The notes below the pieces were generated by a model that was given only the letters and a program-made list of their open reading frames with translations, was not told the origin of the DNA and made no database searches. A DNA stretch of 64,000 bases from Siphonodentalium dalli (lineage: Eukaryota; Mollusca; Scaphopoda; Gadilida; Siphonodentaliidae), in contig CP136063.1 of assembly GCA_032622095.1 (NCBI GenBank), positions 65,673,897-65,737,896 on the forward strand, given 5' to 3'. The stretch's first letter is position 1. Every line of letters begins with the position of its first letter. The translations under genes and the position numbers were made by a program. Below are positions 44,742-56,650 of this stretch, in pieces.

Positions 44742-45464
44742 TTAATTGGTTAATTGAAATTCATCTAATGCATCAACAATCGCGTACTTCACATTTCGTC
44801 CCAATCGATTATATCCATTTTCATTTAAGTGTACTTTGTCCGAACTTAGAACAGTTTCTTTGGGCTCTTTGTGAATTAAACCAGCTAATTTTCGCAGCGG
44901 CCAAAAGTAAGCCATGCTTATTGTTTTGTGAAGCTGTTCACTGAGCTTCAAGTTCAATTGTTTTACATTATCGTTATATCTATTTACTGTCACAGGATCT
45001 TCCGTGTCTATTCTGTCTTTTCCTGGAAGTCTGACTTTCTTCCGTTCTAATGCTTCACAAACAAAGATTTGCAGCAGTTGTGAGAGTTTGAGTCATTGAT
45101 GAGATCTAAAAGGGCCGCCTTCAGGTCCCTAAAAACCTCATCGGGCGAGCTTGATGATAAATCGTTTCCGCCTCCCATTACTACTATAATTTGCAGCATT
45201 GAATCTCTTAATTCTTTGCACAGCTGAGTCACTAATTTTATTTAGACATAAACCACTTATTCCGAAGAATCGAACGGAAACTCTGTTGTCATTTATTTTC
45301 AAGGCTTCACAGAAATTTATCTGGAATGGTTCTGATCCAGTCTTCTTCAAATAGGCGGCCTTGTTTCCCGCACAGTACAGGGGTACATACAAGGCCGTGG
45401 CCAATCTTTTTATATGGCTACTGCCAAACACCAGAACCCGCACTTTATTGTAATTTTCAGCCAT
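44742..45464 (-). pseudogene. SGNH-hydrolase-like protein, copy 1
   Basis: Blocks of the SGNH/GDSL family are visible in order. Block I is VRVLVFGSSHIKRLA (Asp of GDS replaced by Ser). Next comes FFGISGLCLNKISD, then block III VVMGGGNDLSSSSPDEVF. Block V is DKVHLNENGYNRLG with the catalytic-type D..H. These proteins are often encoded by retroelements (CR1/L2 ORF1, Ngaro/DIRS) and may act as esterases. Frames shift near 45200 (one extra base compared with copy 2) and again near 45060, so it is broken. ATG at 45464 (MAENYNKVRV) is the likely start. A leader-like exon with donor GTAAGT lies 570 bp upstream. Confidence 0.75.
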
Positions 45465-45479
45465 AGTTGAATCTCTCGC

Positions 45480-46032
45480 TATACTGCAGAGAAAGAAAAA
45501 GTACTTGGTACAAACGCGGACCTTTATAAGATATATCTATACAAAGAATAAAAATGCATTTTCGCTTTCGGAATTTTTCCTAGTGAGTAGTGACTCAGCC
45601 TGCAAATACCATCAAGATTCTGCGTGTACGGATGGGTAGTTACCAATTTCAAATGCCGATACACAAATGAGCATACCCTTATCTCAAACTTAAACACTTT
45701 GCCCAAAACAAGAGAACTGTAATTTTCTAGCTAAGCTGAAATCTTAAAATGAATTAAAACAAGTTTCTGCTAGTGCTAAGATAGTTCACATTTGTTTTTG
45801 TCTGTGATATGGTAATATCCAAGCCCAATGGTACCCATAACTTTAACAAGCTCATGGAAAATCTCCACCATAAAATTATAGGAGTCGTGTTTGTTAACTG
45901 AATTAAAACAATGGTAGACATTAATCTAGGCTGAAACCTTTTAAACATACATTTATTTAATAGCCATGGTATCTTAACTCCATAGAAACAGTCAATGTTA
46001 ATGCCTAGAGAAATAACATAAAGTAAATGGAC
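45480..46032. other. Between SGNH gene and leader exon, no gene seen
   Basis: Would be intron or 5' region of the SGNH-like gene on the minus strand. Matches 59730-60301, apart from a 10-20 bp difference near 45780. Confidence 0.6.
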
Positions 46033-46104
46033 TTACCTATTTGGTGTGGAAACGAAATGATACACAATATTGATCAGGAACATTTAATCTTGAGATGCAA
46101 AGTG
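46033..46104 (-). other. 72-bp leader-like exon with splice donor (copy 1 of 6)
   Basis: Minus strand starts CACTTTGCATCTCAAG and ends CACACCAAATAG|GTAAGT, a consensus donor. The same 72 bp, with one or two differences, is at 49437-49508, 51858-51929, 54680-54751, 60302-60373 and 62959-63030, always minus sense. This copy and the one at 60302 share only these 72 bp with the other four. It lies upstream of the SGNH-like gene here and of the env-like gene at 49437. Confidence 0.7.
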
Positions 46105-47440
46105 ACCAAATATTCCTGAACACGCGTATATATCCCGCTTCCACACCATCTAGGCGGGATTTTGGTAAACTTTAGCACCAACCAATGAAAGTTCTCAGTT
46201 CTAGCGCAATCCAACACATCGTTTTACCCCATGTGTAGAAGTTTTCAAATCATGTGATGGACAGGTTACTTTGCATAATTTGCCACTCCTTTGCCCTGAC
46301 ATAATCTCCCCCACAGATGTTATATTGATGATTCACGCTAGATAACACGCATGCACGCCAGATAGCATGTGTGTAATTAAATTTACATTCCGCCTGGCAT
46401 TAAGCCTGGAATTAATCTCCGGACCGTTGGTCCAGCGGTCGTTATCTCTCAGGCCTTTGATTATGAGGCGTGCGATCGCGCTCGCGCACCATAGCACGCC
46501 TGAAATTAAATCTTGGCGAGTAATTAATCACACTCCTCGCCGATATTCGGCGCACGATTGAAAAAAGGTTTATGATAACTATCAACCTTTGCTGGGAAAG
46601 ACTGACGGACACGCCGTATATGACGGAAGTAATTGTTTTAAGTTTTGCGCATGCGCTAGAACATTATTATAGTCAGGTGCGTTTAGCGATGTCGTTGCAT
46701 TCGTCTGTAGGTCTGAGGAATTCTCGGCTAGATATTGTTACCAACATGACATATTTAAATTAATCCCACCATTCACCCCATCACCAACGCAACGTAATTT
46801 TGGTACCTTGTGTTGCGTTCTAAACGAAGCCGCCCCGATGGACGGTGAAGATGAATAGAAATTGAAACTTGAGTTCGGGGCAATCGAACATTATTTTTAA
46901 AAATATCGATAGAGTTCACACAACAGGAAACTCTCACGTGGTTACGTGGTCTCTGACCGCATTTCATAACAACTTACATCCAACGGAAGCATTACGATGC
47001 AATTCGAGAATGGAGTTTTAATTACTTCAATGTGAAGAATACATGTGTACAAGATGAATCACAATGGTGATAAAATTGATTTAATTTCGAGTCTTCGTTC
47101 GTCATTTTATACCCCGTAAATATCCACCATAATCACACGCCTGGGTTTCAGGTTAGGCGAGTGACCAACCACACTCCTGCATTTAACAGAATCGAAGGAC
47201 TGTATCTCTCACAATAATTAGTGTCCATCTGTGGGTTAGTTCCTGTAATTCCCCTTCACATGGAATTGTTAAATAAAATTTCGCCTTTTGGCGCCAAGCT
47301 GTCTACAATTTTAATCATGGTAATCTATTTTCCATACAAAATTTGCATTTGACATTCTTCAGACAACTTACGTGCTGGGAATCTGACAGCTTATAATTAA
47401 ACCCCGATAAATTACAGATGGTCAATTATTTTGCCAGACC
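46105..47440. other. Noncoding part of block copy 1, includes segment lost from copy 2
   Basis: No protein-like frame. 46450-47205 is bounded by the short direct repeat TATCTCTCA; copy 2 has only one TATCTCTCA, at about 60713. The region includes GGACCGTTGGTCC and GC-rich GCGATCGCGCTCGCGC, unlike the AT-rich surroundings. Confidence 0.6.
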
Positions 47441-47443
47441 CCT

Positions 47444-49504
47444 TTACGGTGCCGTGAATAAATGTTGATAATGAGCTTTCCCACATCTGTGGTCTCTAAA
47501 GGAACCTTGGATTAACCCTCCAGTATTTTCAGTATTTTTGGTGGACTCTACCATATGTCTCAAATTTAGGTGAGTCTGATGATCACTAGCAATTAATTTG
47601 GAAAAGTTGTGTTCGTAAATACGAAAATTTGGAATAGATATCTCTGGAAGTTTAGGAAACCGTGATATTTTTAAGTACCTTTGAATCAAATAATTCTTGT
47701 AGCAGTGCCAAATTTACAGGATGTTCCACTGATGGTACCGATGAGGATGTGTTGCATATGTGCCAACGTGGGGGTACATGAAAATGTTTTGTTTGGATGG
47801 AACATTGGCACGGAACGTCCACAACACAAAAAGAACATCCCGGCTTGACTGATCCAGTTGGACAAAGTACTTCCAGAGATGGCAAACTAGATATTAGGTA
47901 TTTACTTTTGCCTAAGGCGTGGATGGAAGGCTCCATGATTCCTTCAGTAAACGAGAACCTGCATACCTGGTTCACAGTGGTAGTGTTGCCTGTATATAAT
48001 GCCATTGCACAGGAAGGATTGGCTGTTGTTCTAAGAACAGGTAAATAATGACAGAACAGGTCGCGATGATGCTTCTTACAGTGCTTTAGTTGGTCCAGAT
48101 TTATCTCAGAGAAGAGATTGTCATTATGGGAGGTAAGCAATGACCCACCAAGATGAGCAATGTTTGTTCCATGAGGTGAGGTATGATTTATCGGAACTGG
48201 AAAGTTCATAATCTTGTGTAGCGACAATGGGTGTCCCAATGTTGACATCGGACGCTTGATGGCAATATATATATCCTAATCGTGCCTTAGAATTGAAAAT
48301 TCAGCTATCGCATAGTAGGTAGCTGAATGCATGTTCATAAGTTTGAATGGGGTGTCCCCATTGTCCAATAATGTGGATACTCGTTGTATAAGCGAGCGTA
48401 TTTCTGAAGGTGGAACAACCAATGGTGATAGCCGGCCTTGCATCAGTGAAATCAAACCTAAAAACATGTCTTCGAAACCCTGAACGATGCGGGTGGATCG
48501 GCCCAATTGCCTAATTAGCAGAGAGCCAAGAACATCCTCTGTAAATTTTAGAGCACCAAGGGTTCTATTTAATTACCCATAGAGTCCTTTTACCGCTTCG
48601 TGGTTTTCCCTGATGGCTTCGTATGCCTTCACGATACTGGAATCACTTGAAGCCATGTAAGAGGTGTAGGCGTGTAGCTCATGACTGAACGTTTTTGCCA
48701 TTGTGGTTGTGCAGGTCTGAATTGCAGCCACTCTCTTGGAAAGACTGTTCATGTCGGACTGGGTTGCTGTCCCAAATATTGTTTTACTGATACGGCCCAC
48801 GAAAGGTAACCATGATCGTCGACGTCTCATGGGAGCCACGGAATGATGAGGCACAATGCTTTTGATATTTGCGATGAGTAGGTGATGCGTGTATGTGTAG
48901 TGTCTTGCAGGACTACTATCTCTCGGATTGTGGAAGGAAACCAATCCTTTCGTGGGAGCGTTGTTTTCATGTCATATGGTGACACATCGGGGATGGTCAA
49001 GCAAAACGTGTGAGTCCAGTGGTTCTCTATAGGGAAGAGTCGGCCTTCCTTGATGAAAATGGTGCCATAGTTCAGACGATACCGTTCATTGTCGGCTTGG
49101 GCAGTATTCAGGATAGATGCTATGATTAAGCACAGTCCCAGGGTGTAAAATCGCATGTGTTTTTGTTGGTAATTTGCCGGATGAATCAATGATGGTGGCG
49201 GCGGTGGTGACAACCTCCCTGATGGTGTGTTAAAGTCAGATGGAACTTGCATCATGGTCTGTTCATCGTCCGAGTCGTGATGGTGCTTTGTAAACATGGT
49301 TGTGTCGTTGATCCTGATGACTTTGCTGCTGGCTTCTGAAATCGTTGCCCTTGGATTCAAACACCAGTGTGGCAGGGCGAAATTCGTGTGACGAATCCCT
49401 ACCAGTTGTATTTGGGGAATTAGCTTTTTCTTCTTTTTACCTATTTGGTGTGGAAACGAAATGATACACAATATTGATGAGGAACATTTAATCTTGAGAT
49501 GCAA
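47444..49504 (-). pseudogene. Envelope-like glycoprotein gene (baculovirus F / errantivirus Env type), copy 1, broken
   Basis: The minus strand encodes a class of membrane-fusion protein found in gypsy-type retroviruses of invertebrates and in baculoviruses. A hydrophobic signal peptide (LGLCLIIASILNTAQA, about 49105-49155) is followed by an ectodomain, a furin-type run of four arginines near 48820, and directly after it a fusion-peptide-like stretch with FVG and IFGTAT. A cysteine-containing region follows. The frame is broken by a shift between 48944 and 48827, by stops at about 48571 and 48274, and by another shift near 47650. No gag or pol adjoins it, so it is an isolated decayed copy. 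Confidence 0.75.
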
Positions 49505-50223
49505 AGTGTAAAGTGCAAACTAACAATAATCATTAGACATTAATAACTAATCAGCGATCAACGATCGTACATAAAAACAACCAATCAATCACTCTTTGTT
49601 TAAGTTTAAATATATGGTGGATTCTCAAGTATAACCCAAATTAAGGAATAGAACTGTAGGTGTATATTAATATTAATTATAAGAATGTGATTCTTTTGGT
49701 GTAAAAAGCTCTAAGCTTAAAGCTGTTCTCTAGTTGCACTTAAGTAAACTTTATATCAATCCATTTATTTAAAGGACTCGTGCAGTTTTAAATTAAGAAA
49801 TCTATTCAAAGCTAGCATATGCTGGAAAACTTTGAATTGTTAAGCTTATCTCCGTTGATTGACTAAACAGTGGTGGAATATAGCAGTTGACAGTAATTAC
49901 AACTTTGATTGATTGGTTAGATGAATTCAGTAACACATATATACATTGATTTGTGATTATAATAACATTGAATAAGAACACTAAGAGATTTATCTACATA
50001 GTTATATATATGTATGCAGTCTTTGCTTATGGGAGTTAGTTACAGTTTCCAATCATACAGCGACCCTATTCATGTTATCGCATTTCACTGTGGATTTACA
50101 AGATGTATCTATATCTACCTGAAGCACTATGCCCGTTAAATCCCAATCTTTAAACGGCTTCACTTTTAGATAATGTAAACCCTAGATACATATATATGCA
50201 TTCATATGACTATGTATACTAAC

Positions 50224-50233
50224 CCACATATAT

Positions 50234-50282
<49 letters not shown>
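50224..50282. repeat. (TA)n microsatellite
   Basis: ACATATATATA then a TA run, followed by AAGGCTGTTTTCAGCATTAGG. Homologues are at 53043-53094 and 55485-55533 with different lengths. Confidence 0.9.
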
Positions 50283-50285
<3 letters not shown>

Positions 50286-50295
50286 CTGTTTTCAG

Positions 50296-50531
50296 CATTA
50301 GGCAGACATGACCCTATTACCATCATTAGGCAGACATATACAAAAAACATTTTAAACACTCTTTCTCTAGTTTTGTTCTAAATGTGACCACCAAGGTGTG
50401 ATCAATGGGAATTTGTGATTCCTCAAGTAATATGAAATATACAAATTCTCAGGTCTGCCTAATTCTAAGAGGACCATTGACCATCATTAGGCAGACTGTG
50501 ACATTATGCAGACCAAATTCGGTCTGCCTAC
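50296..50531. repeat. Cluster of TTAGGCAGAC / GTCTGCCTAA motifs
   Basis: ATTAGGCAGAC occurs at about 50298, 50326 and 50488. The reverse form GTCTGCCTA occurs at 50453 and 50521, and a degenerate ATGCAGACC at 50507. The same cluster is repeated in the other two tandem units (53107-53350 and 55545-55850). The region is noncoding. Confidence 0.7.
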
Positions 50532-51418
50532 TTTTTGCATGTCAGTCACAACTAGTTATCTGGGGCTTTAATTGGTAACACCTCTCCTTGTTCAACCGAT
50601 TTAGGTTGTCTTTTGTCTATAAAATGATGGGATTGAAAAAACATTTTGTTAAAGGCATTTCAGCCCCGTTAGTTTTGAGACATGTATATTCTGTCGATAT
50701 ATAATTTCATCATTGTGCGGTCGAAACAGCCACAGCAGTCTTGAAAAAATAAACTTTTCTGGTTTTTGCATTTTTATGTATAGGATGCAGCAAAAAAGAA
50801 GATAACAGGTCAAATGTCATTAAAACATCGAAAAATCTGGTGTATACATCGAAATTGAGTACAAATTTCGGGATTGAAAAAAGACCGCACAATGATGAAA
50901 CTGTATATCGATCGAATATACATGTCTCAAAATATATATATATATATACACATGCATCCATACATCTCCATTAAATACAAAGTTCCCATTCATCAAAGTT
51001 GGTACAACTAATATTCTAAGTCAGGCTAAGTGTAACATGGAGGCATGTACACCTGTCATTATAAAGTTTCCACATGTGAAAGAGTGTATTTCGTAGCCGG
51101 AAATACCCTTTATTCTTCAATCGCGATAATAGTAATCCTTAACAAAAGTGGAACAGGAACTAGATCACCGTTAATTGTTTGCAACCAACTCTCACCATTT
51201 CGTACCCAGAAATAACAAATTTCTTAACAGGAAGTGTCAGTTTCGTACCCAGAAATTGTGGTTTCGTACCCGGAAACTATAGCTTCCTTACCGGAAACTA
51301 AGATGACAGTTTCGTACCCGGAAACGATAGTTTTGTACTATCTCTCGGATTGTGGAAGGAAACCAATCCTTTCGTGGGAGCTTTGTTTTCATGTCATATG
51401 GTGACACATCGGGGATGG

Positions 51419-51925
51419 TCAAGCAAAACGTGCGAGTCCGTGGTTCTCTATAGGGAAGAGTCGGCCTTCCTTGATGAAAATGGTGCCATAGTTCAGACGA
51501 TACCGTTCATTGTCGGCTTGGGCAGTATTCAGGATAGATGCTATGATTAAGCACAGTCCCAGGGTGTAAAATCGCATGTGTTTTTGTTGGTAATTTGCCG
51601 GATGAATCGATGATGGTGGCGGCGGTGGTGACAACCTCCCTGATGGTGTGTTAAAGTCAGATGGAACTTGCATCATGGTCTGTTCATCGTCCGAGTCGTG
51701 ATGGTGTTTTGTAAACATGGTTGTGTCGTTGATCCTGATGACTTTGCTGCTGGCTTCTGAAATCGTTGCCCTTGGATTCAAACACCAGTGTGGCAGGGCG
51801 AAATTCGTGTGACGAATCCCTACCAGTTGTATTTGGGGAATTAGCTTTTTCTTCTTTTTACCTATTTGGTGTGGAAACGAAATGATACACAATATTGATG
51901 AGGAACATTTAATCTTGAGATGCAA
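51419..51925 (-). pseudogene. Env-like amino-terminal fragment, tandem unit 2
   Basis: Same amino end and signal peptide as the env-like gene at 47444-49504, ending within about 35 residues after the signal peptide, where a small deletion shifts the frame. The tandem junction at 51338 removes everything beyond, including the fusion peptide. It cannot make a working protein. Confidence 0.75.
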
Positions 51926-52065
51926 AGTGTAAAGTACAAACTAACAATAATCATTAGACATTAATAACTAATCAGCGATCAACGATCATACATAAAAACA
52001 ACCAATCAATCACTCTTTGTTTAAGTTTAAATATATGGTCGATTCTCAAGTATAACCCAAATTAA

Positions 52066-52456
52066 CCCTTTACCCAACAAACCGGCCAGAACCGGCCAAA
52101 TAAAGCTTCAACAGCCTAAAATATCTTCGGTCTGTCTCAATAGAACCATACATATATGGATATCATTGGAACCGGCTTCTTGACCACATTGTGATAGTTA
52201 CAGTTAGCCCTGTGCCAATGCATTCTCTTATATATGCGAGTCGACCATAGGTCGCCTCGCATATATAAGAGAATGCATTGGCCTAAAAAAATTCTTTTTT
52301 TAACACTTTTTACCATTTTTTCTTACATTCTTTAACAATTTTATAATTTTTAATGTGTTAAGCCAATGCATTCTCTTATATATGCGAGGCGACCTATGGT
52401 CGACTCGCATATATAAGAGAATGCATTGGCACAGGGCCCTTCTGTTGGGTAAAGGG
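52066..52456. mobile_element. piggyBac-type MITE, 391 bp, copy 2 (inverted)
   Basis: TTAA at 52062-52065 and 52457-52460, with ends CCCTTTACCCAACA / GTTGGGTAAAGGG. Tandem units 1 and 3 have a single TTAA at 49641-49644 and 54884-54887. Two 69-bp palindromes lie at 52214-52282 and 52362-52430. Same length as the copy at 15164. Confidence 0.95.
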
Positions 52457-53053
52457 TTAAGGAATAGAACTGTAGGTGTATATTAATATTAATTATAAGA
52501 ATGTGATTCTTTTGGTGTAAAAAGCTCTAAGCTTAAAGCTGTTCTCTAGTTGCACTTAAGTAAACTTTATATCAATCCATTTATTTAAAGGACTCGTGCA
52601 GTTTTAAATTAAGAAATCTATTCAAAGCTAGCATATGCTGGAAAACTTTGAATTGTTAAGCTTATCTCCGTTGATTGACTAAACAGTGGTGGAATATAGC
52701 AGTTGACAGTAATTACAACTTTGATTGATTGGTTAGATGAATTCAGTAACACATATATACATTGATTTGTGATTATAATAACATTGAATAAGAACACTAA
52801 GAGATTTATCTACATAGTTATATATATGTATGCAGTCTTTGCTTATGGGAGTTAGTTGCAGTTTCCAATCATACAGAGACCCTATTCATGCTATCGCATT
52901 TCACTGTGGATGTACAAGATGTATCTATATCTACCTGAAGCACTATGCCCGTTAAATCCCAATCTTTAAACGGCTTCAGTTTTAGATAATGTAAACCCTA
53001 GATACATATATATGCATACATATGACTATGTATACTAACCCACATATATATAC

Positions 53054-53097
<44 letters not shown>

Positions 53098-54151
53098 CTG
53101 TTTTCAGCATTAGGCAGACATGACCCTATTACCATCATTAGGCAGACATATACAAAAAACTTTAAAACCGCTCAATTTTAAACACTCTTTCTCTAGTTTT
53201 GTTCTAAATGTGACCACCAAGGTGTGATCAATGGGAATTTGTGATTCCTCAAGTAATATGAAATATACAAATTCTCAGGTCTGCCTAATTCTAAGAGGAC
53301 CATTGACCATCATTAGGTAGACTGTGACATTATGCAGACCAAATTCGGTCTGCCTACTTTTTGCATGTCAGTCACAACTAGTTATCTGGGGCTTTAATTG
53401 TTAACACCTCTCCTTGTTCAACCGATTTAGGTTGTCTTTTGTCTATAAAATGATGGGATTGAAAAAACATTTTGTTAAAGCCATTTCAGCCCCGTTAGTT
53501 TTGAGACATGTATATTCTGTCGATATATAATTTCATCATTGTGCGGTCGAAACATCCACAGCAGTCTTGAAAAAATAAACTTTTCTGGTTTTTGCATTTT
53601 TATGTATAGGATGCAGCAAAAAAGAAGATAACAGGTCAAATGTCATTAAAACATCGAAAAATCTGGTGTATACATCGAAATTGAGTACAAATTTCAGGAT
53701 TGAAAAAAGACCGCACAATGATGAAACTGTATATCGATCGAATATACATGTCTCAAAATATATATATATATATACATGCATCCATACATCTCCATTAAAT
53801 ACAAAGTTCCCATTCATCAAAGTTGGTACAACTAATATTCTAAGTCAGGCTAAGTGTAACATGGAGGCATGTACACCTGTCATTATAAAGTTTCCACATG
53901 TGAAAGAGTGTATTTCGTAGCCGGAAATACCCTTTATTCTTCAATCGCGATAATAGTAATCCTTAACAAAAGTGGAACAGGAACTAGATCAGCGTTAATT
54001 GTTTGCAACCAACTCTCACCATTTCGTACCCAGAAATAACAAATTTCGTAACAGGAAGTGTCAGTTTCGTACCCAGAAATTGTGGTTTCGTACCCGGAAA
54101 CTATAGCTTCCTTACCGGAAACTAAGATGACAGTTTCGTACCCGGAAACGA

Positions 54152-56650
54152 TAGTTTTGTACTATCTCTCGGATTGTGGAAGGAAACCAATCCTTTCGTG
54201 GGAGCGTTTTCATGTCATATGGTGACACATTGGGGATGGTCAAGCAAAACGTGCGAGTCCAGTGGTTCTCTATAGGGAAGAGTCAGCTTTCCTTGATGAA
54301 AATGGTGCCATAGTTCAGACGATACCGTTCATTGTCGGCTTGGGCAGTATTCAGGATGGATGCTATGATTAAGCTCAGTCCCAGGGTGTAAAATCGCATG
54401 TGTTTTTGTTGGTAATTTGCCGGATGAATCGATGATGGTGGCGGCGGTGGTGACAACCTCCCTGATGGTGTGTTAAAGTCAGATGGAACTTGCATCATGG
54501 TCTGTTCATCGTCCGAGTCGTGATGGTGCTTTGTAAACATGGTTGTGTCGTTGATCCTGATGGCTTTGCTGCTGGCTTCTGAAATCGTTGCCCTTGGATT
54601 CAAACACCAGTGTGGCAGGGCGAAATTCGTGTGACGAATCCCTACCAGTTGTATTTGGGGAATTAGATTTTACTTCTTTTTACCTATTTGGTGTGGAAAC
54701 GAAATGATACACAATATTGATGAGGAACATTTAATCTTGAGATGCAAAGTGTAAAGTACAAACTAACAATAATCATTAGACATTAATAACTAATCAGCGA
54801 TCAACGATCAAACATAAAAACAACCAATCAATCACTCTTTGTTTAAGTTTAAATATATGGTGGATTCTCAAGTATAACCCAAATTAAGGAATAGAACTGT
54901 AGGTGTATATTAATATTAATTATAAGAATGTGATTCTTTTGGTGTAAAAAGCTCTAAGCTTAAAGCTGTTCTCTAGTTGCACTTAAGTAAACTTTATATC
55001 AATCCATTTATTTAAAGGACTCGTGCAGTTTTAAATTAAGAAATCTATTCAAAGCTAGCATATGCTGGAAAACTTTGAATTGTTAAGCTTATCTCCGTTG
55101 ATTGATTAAACAGTGGTGGAATATAGCAGTTGACAGTAATTACAACTTTGATTGATTGGTTAGATGAATTCAGTAACACATATATACATTGATTTGTGAT
55201 TATAATAACATTGAATAAGAACAATCGGTTGGTGTTACACTAAGAGATTTATCTACATAGTTATATAAATGTATGCAGTCTTTGCTTATGGGAGTTAGTT
55301 GTAGTTTCCAATCATACAGCGACCCTATTCATGCTATCGCATTTCACTGTGGATTTACAAGATGTATCTATATCTACCTAAAGCACTATGCCCGTTAAAT
55401 CCCAATCTTTAAACGGCTTCACTTTTAGATAATGTAAACCCTAGATACATATATATACATACATATGACTATGTATACTAACCCACATATATATACATAT
55501 ACATATATACATGTATATATATATATATATATAAGGCTGTTTTCAGCATTAGGCAGACATGACCCTATTACCATCATTAGGCAGACATATACAAAAAACT
55601 TTAAAACCGCTCAATTTTAAACACTCTTTCTCTAGTTTTGTTCTAAATGTGACCACCAAGCCTAAGAGCTCTATGAGGATTTACGGCTTTAAACTAAATT
55701 TATTTATTTTATTTTATCAATGGGAATTTGTGATTCCTCAAGTAATATGAAATATACAAATTCTCAGGTCTGCCTAATTCTAAGAGGACCATTGACCATC
55801 ATTAGGCAGACTGTGACATTATGCAGACCAAATTCGGTCTGCCTACTTTTTGCATGTCAGTCACAACTAGTTATCTGGGGCTTTAATTGTTAACACCTCT
55901 CCTTGTTCAACCGATTTAGGTTGTCTTTTGTCTATAAAATGATGGGATTGAAAAAACATTTTGTTAAAGGCATTTCAGCCCCGTTAGTTTTGAGACATGT
56001 ATATTCTGTCGATATATAATTTCATCATTGTGCGGTCGAAACATCCACAGTGGTCTTGAAAAAATAAACTTTTCTGGTTTTTGCATTTTTATGTATAGGA
56101 TGCAGCAAAAAAGAAGATAACAGGTCAAATGTCATTAAAACATCGAAAAATCTGGTGTATACATCGAAATTGAGTACAAATTTCGGGATTGAAAAAAGAC
56201 CGCACAATGATGAAACTGTATATCGATCGAATATACATGTCTCAAAATATATATATATATATACATGCATCCATACATCTCCATTAAATACAAAGTTCCC
56301 ATTCATCAAAGTTGGTACAACTAATATTCTAAGTCAGGCTAAGTGTAACATGGAGGCATGTACACCTGTCATTATAAAGTTTCCACATGTGAAAGAGTGT
56401 ATTTCGTAGCCGGAAATACCCTTTATACTTCAATCGCGATAATAGTAATCCTTAACAAAAGTGGAACAGGAACTAGATCACCGTTAATTGTTTGCAACCA
56501 ACTCTCACCATTTCGTACCCAGAAATAACAAATTTCGTAACAGGAAGTGTCAGTTTCGTACCCAGAAATTGTGGTTTCGTACCCGGAAACTATAGCTTCC
56601 TTACCGGAAACTAAGATGACAGTTTCGTACCCGGAAACGATAGTTTTGTA
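54152..56650. repeat. 2.4-kb tandem repeat, unit 3
   Basis: Third unit, with a ~60-bp insertion near 55660-55715 (GCCTAAGAGCTCTATGAGG...) and a small one near 55226 (TCGGTTGGTGTTAC). Its right end continues into the full CCGGAA array rather than back into env, so it holds the original boundary. Confidence 0.88.
54283..54603 (-). pseudogene. Env-like amino-terminal fragment, tandem unit 3
   Basis: Same region as at 51419-51925, including the signal peptide. It ends in a stop shortly after it, because of a substitution in the region corresponding to the ectodomain start. The tandem junction cuts it off before the fusion-peptide region. Confidence 0.72.

Larger units (their letters stand above)
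44455..49508. repeat. Large block, copy 1 (SGNH plus env)
   Basis: Matches 58723-63055 collinearly, except that 46450-47205 is missing from copy 2. On the minus strand the order is env-like gene, noncoding, 72-bp leader, SGNH-like gene. Confidence 0.9.
48915..51337. repeat. 2.4-kb tandem repeat, unit 1
   Basis: Starts at CTATCTCTCGGATTGTGG inside the env-like gene and extends through the leader exon and 1.8 kb of noncoding DNA to the CCGGAA array. Unit 2 starts at 51338 with the same sequence, directly fused after TAGTTTTGTA. Confidence 0.9.
51338..54151. repeat. 2.4-kb tandem repeat, unit 2, with MITE
   Basis: Longer than unit 1 by 391 bp plus TTAA because of the MITE at 52066-52456. Contains env amino-terminal sequence, leader exon, TA repeat, motif cluster and CCGGAA array in the same order. 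Confidence 0.9.

Noticed and set aside
46410-46500. Possible tRNA gene (CCGTTGGTCCAGCGGTC resembles a tRNA A box)
   Set aside because: No B box (GGTTCGA-type) at the right distance, no foldable acceptor stem, and copy 2 lost the second half without any trace of selection.
50710-50961. ORF with YIYIYFE and hydrophobic sequence, repeated at 53536 and 56025
   Set aside because: Driven by a TA microsatellite. Plus-strand frames are equally long, and it is conserved only because the 2.4-kb unit is tandemly duplicated.
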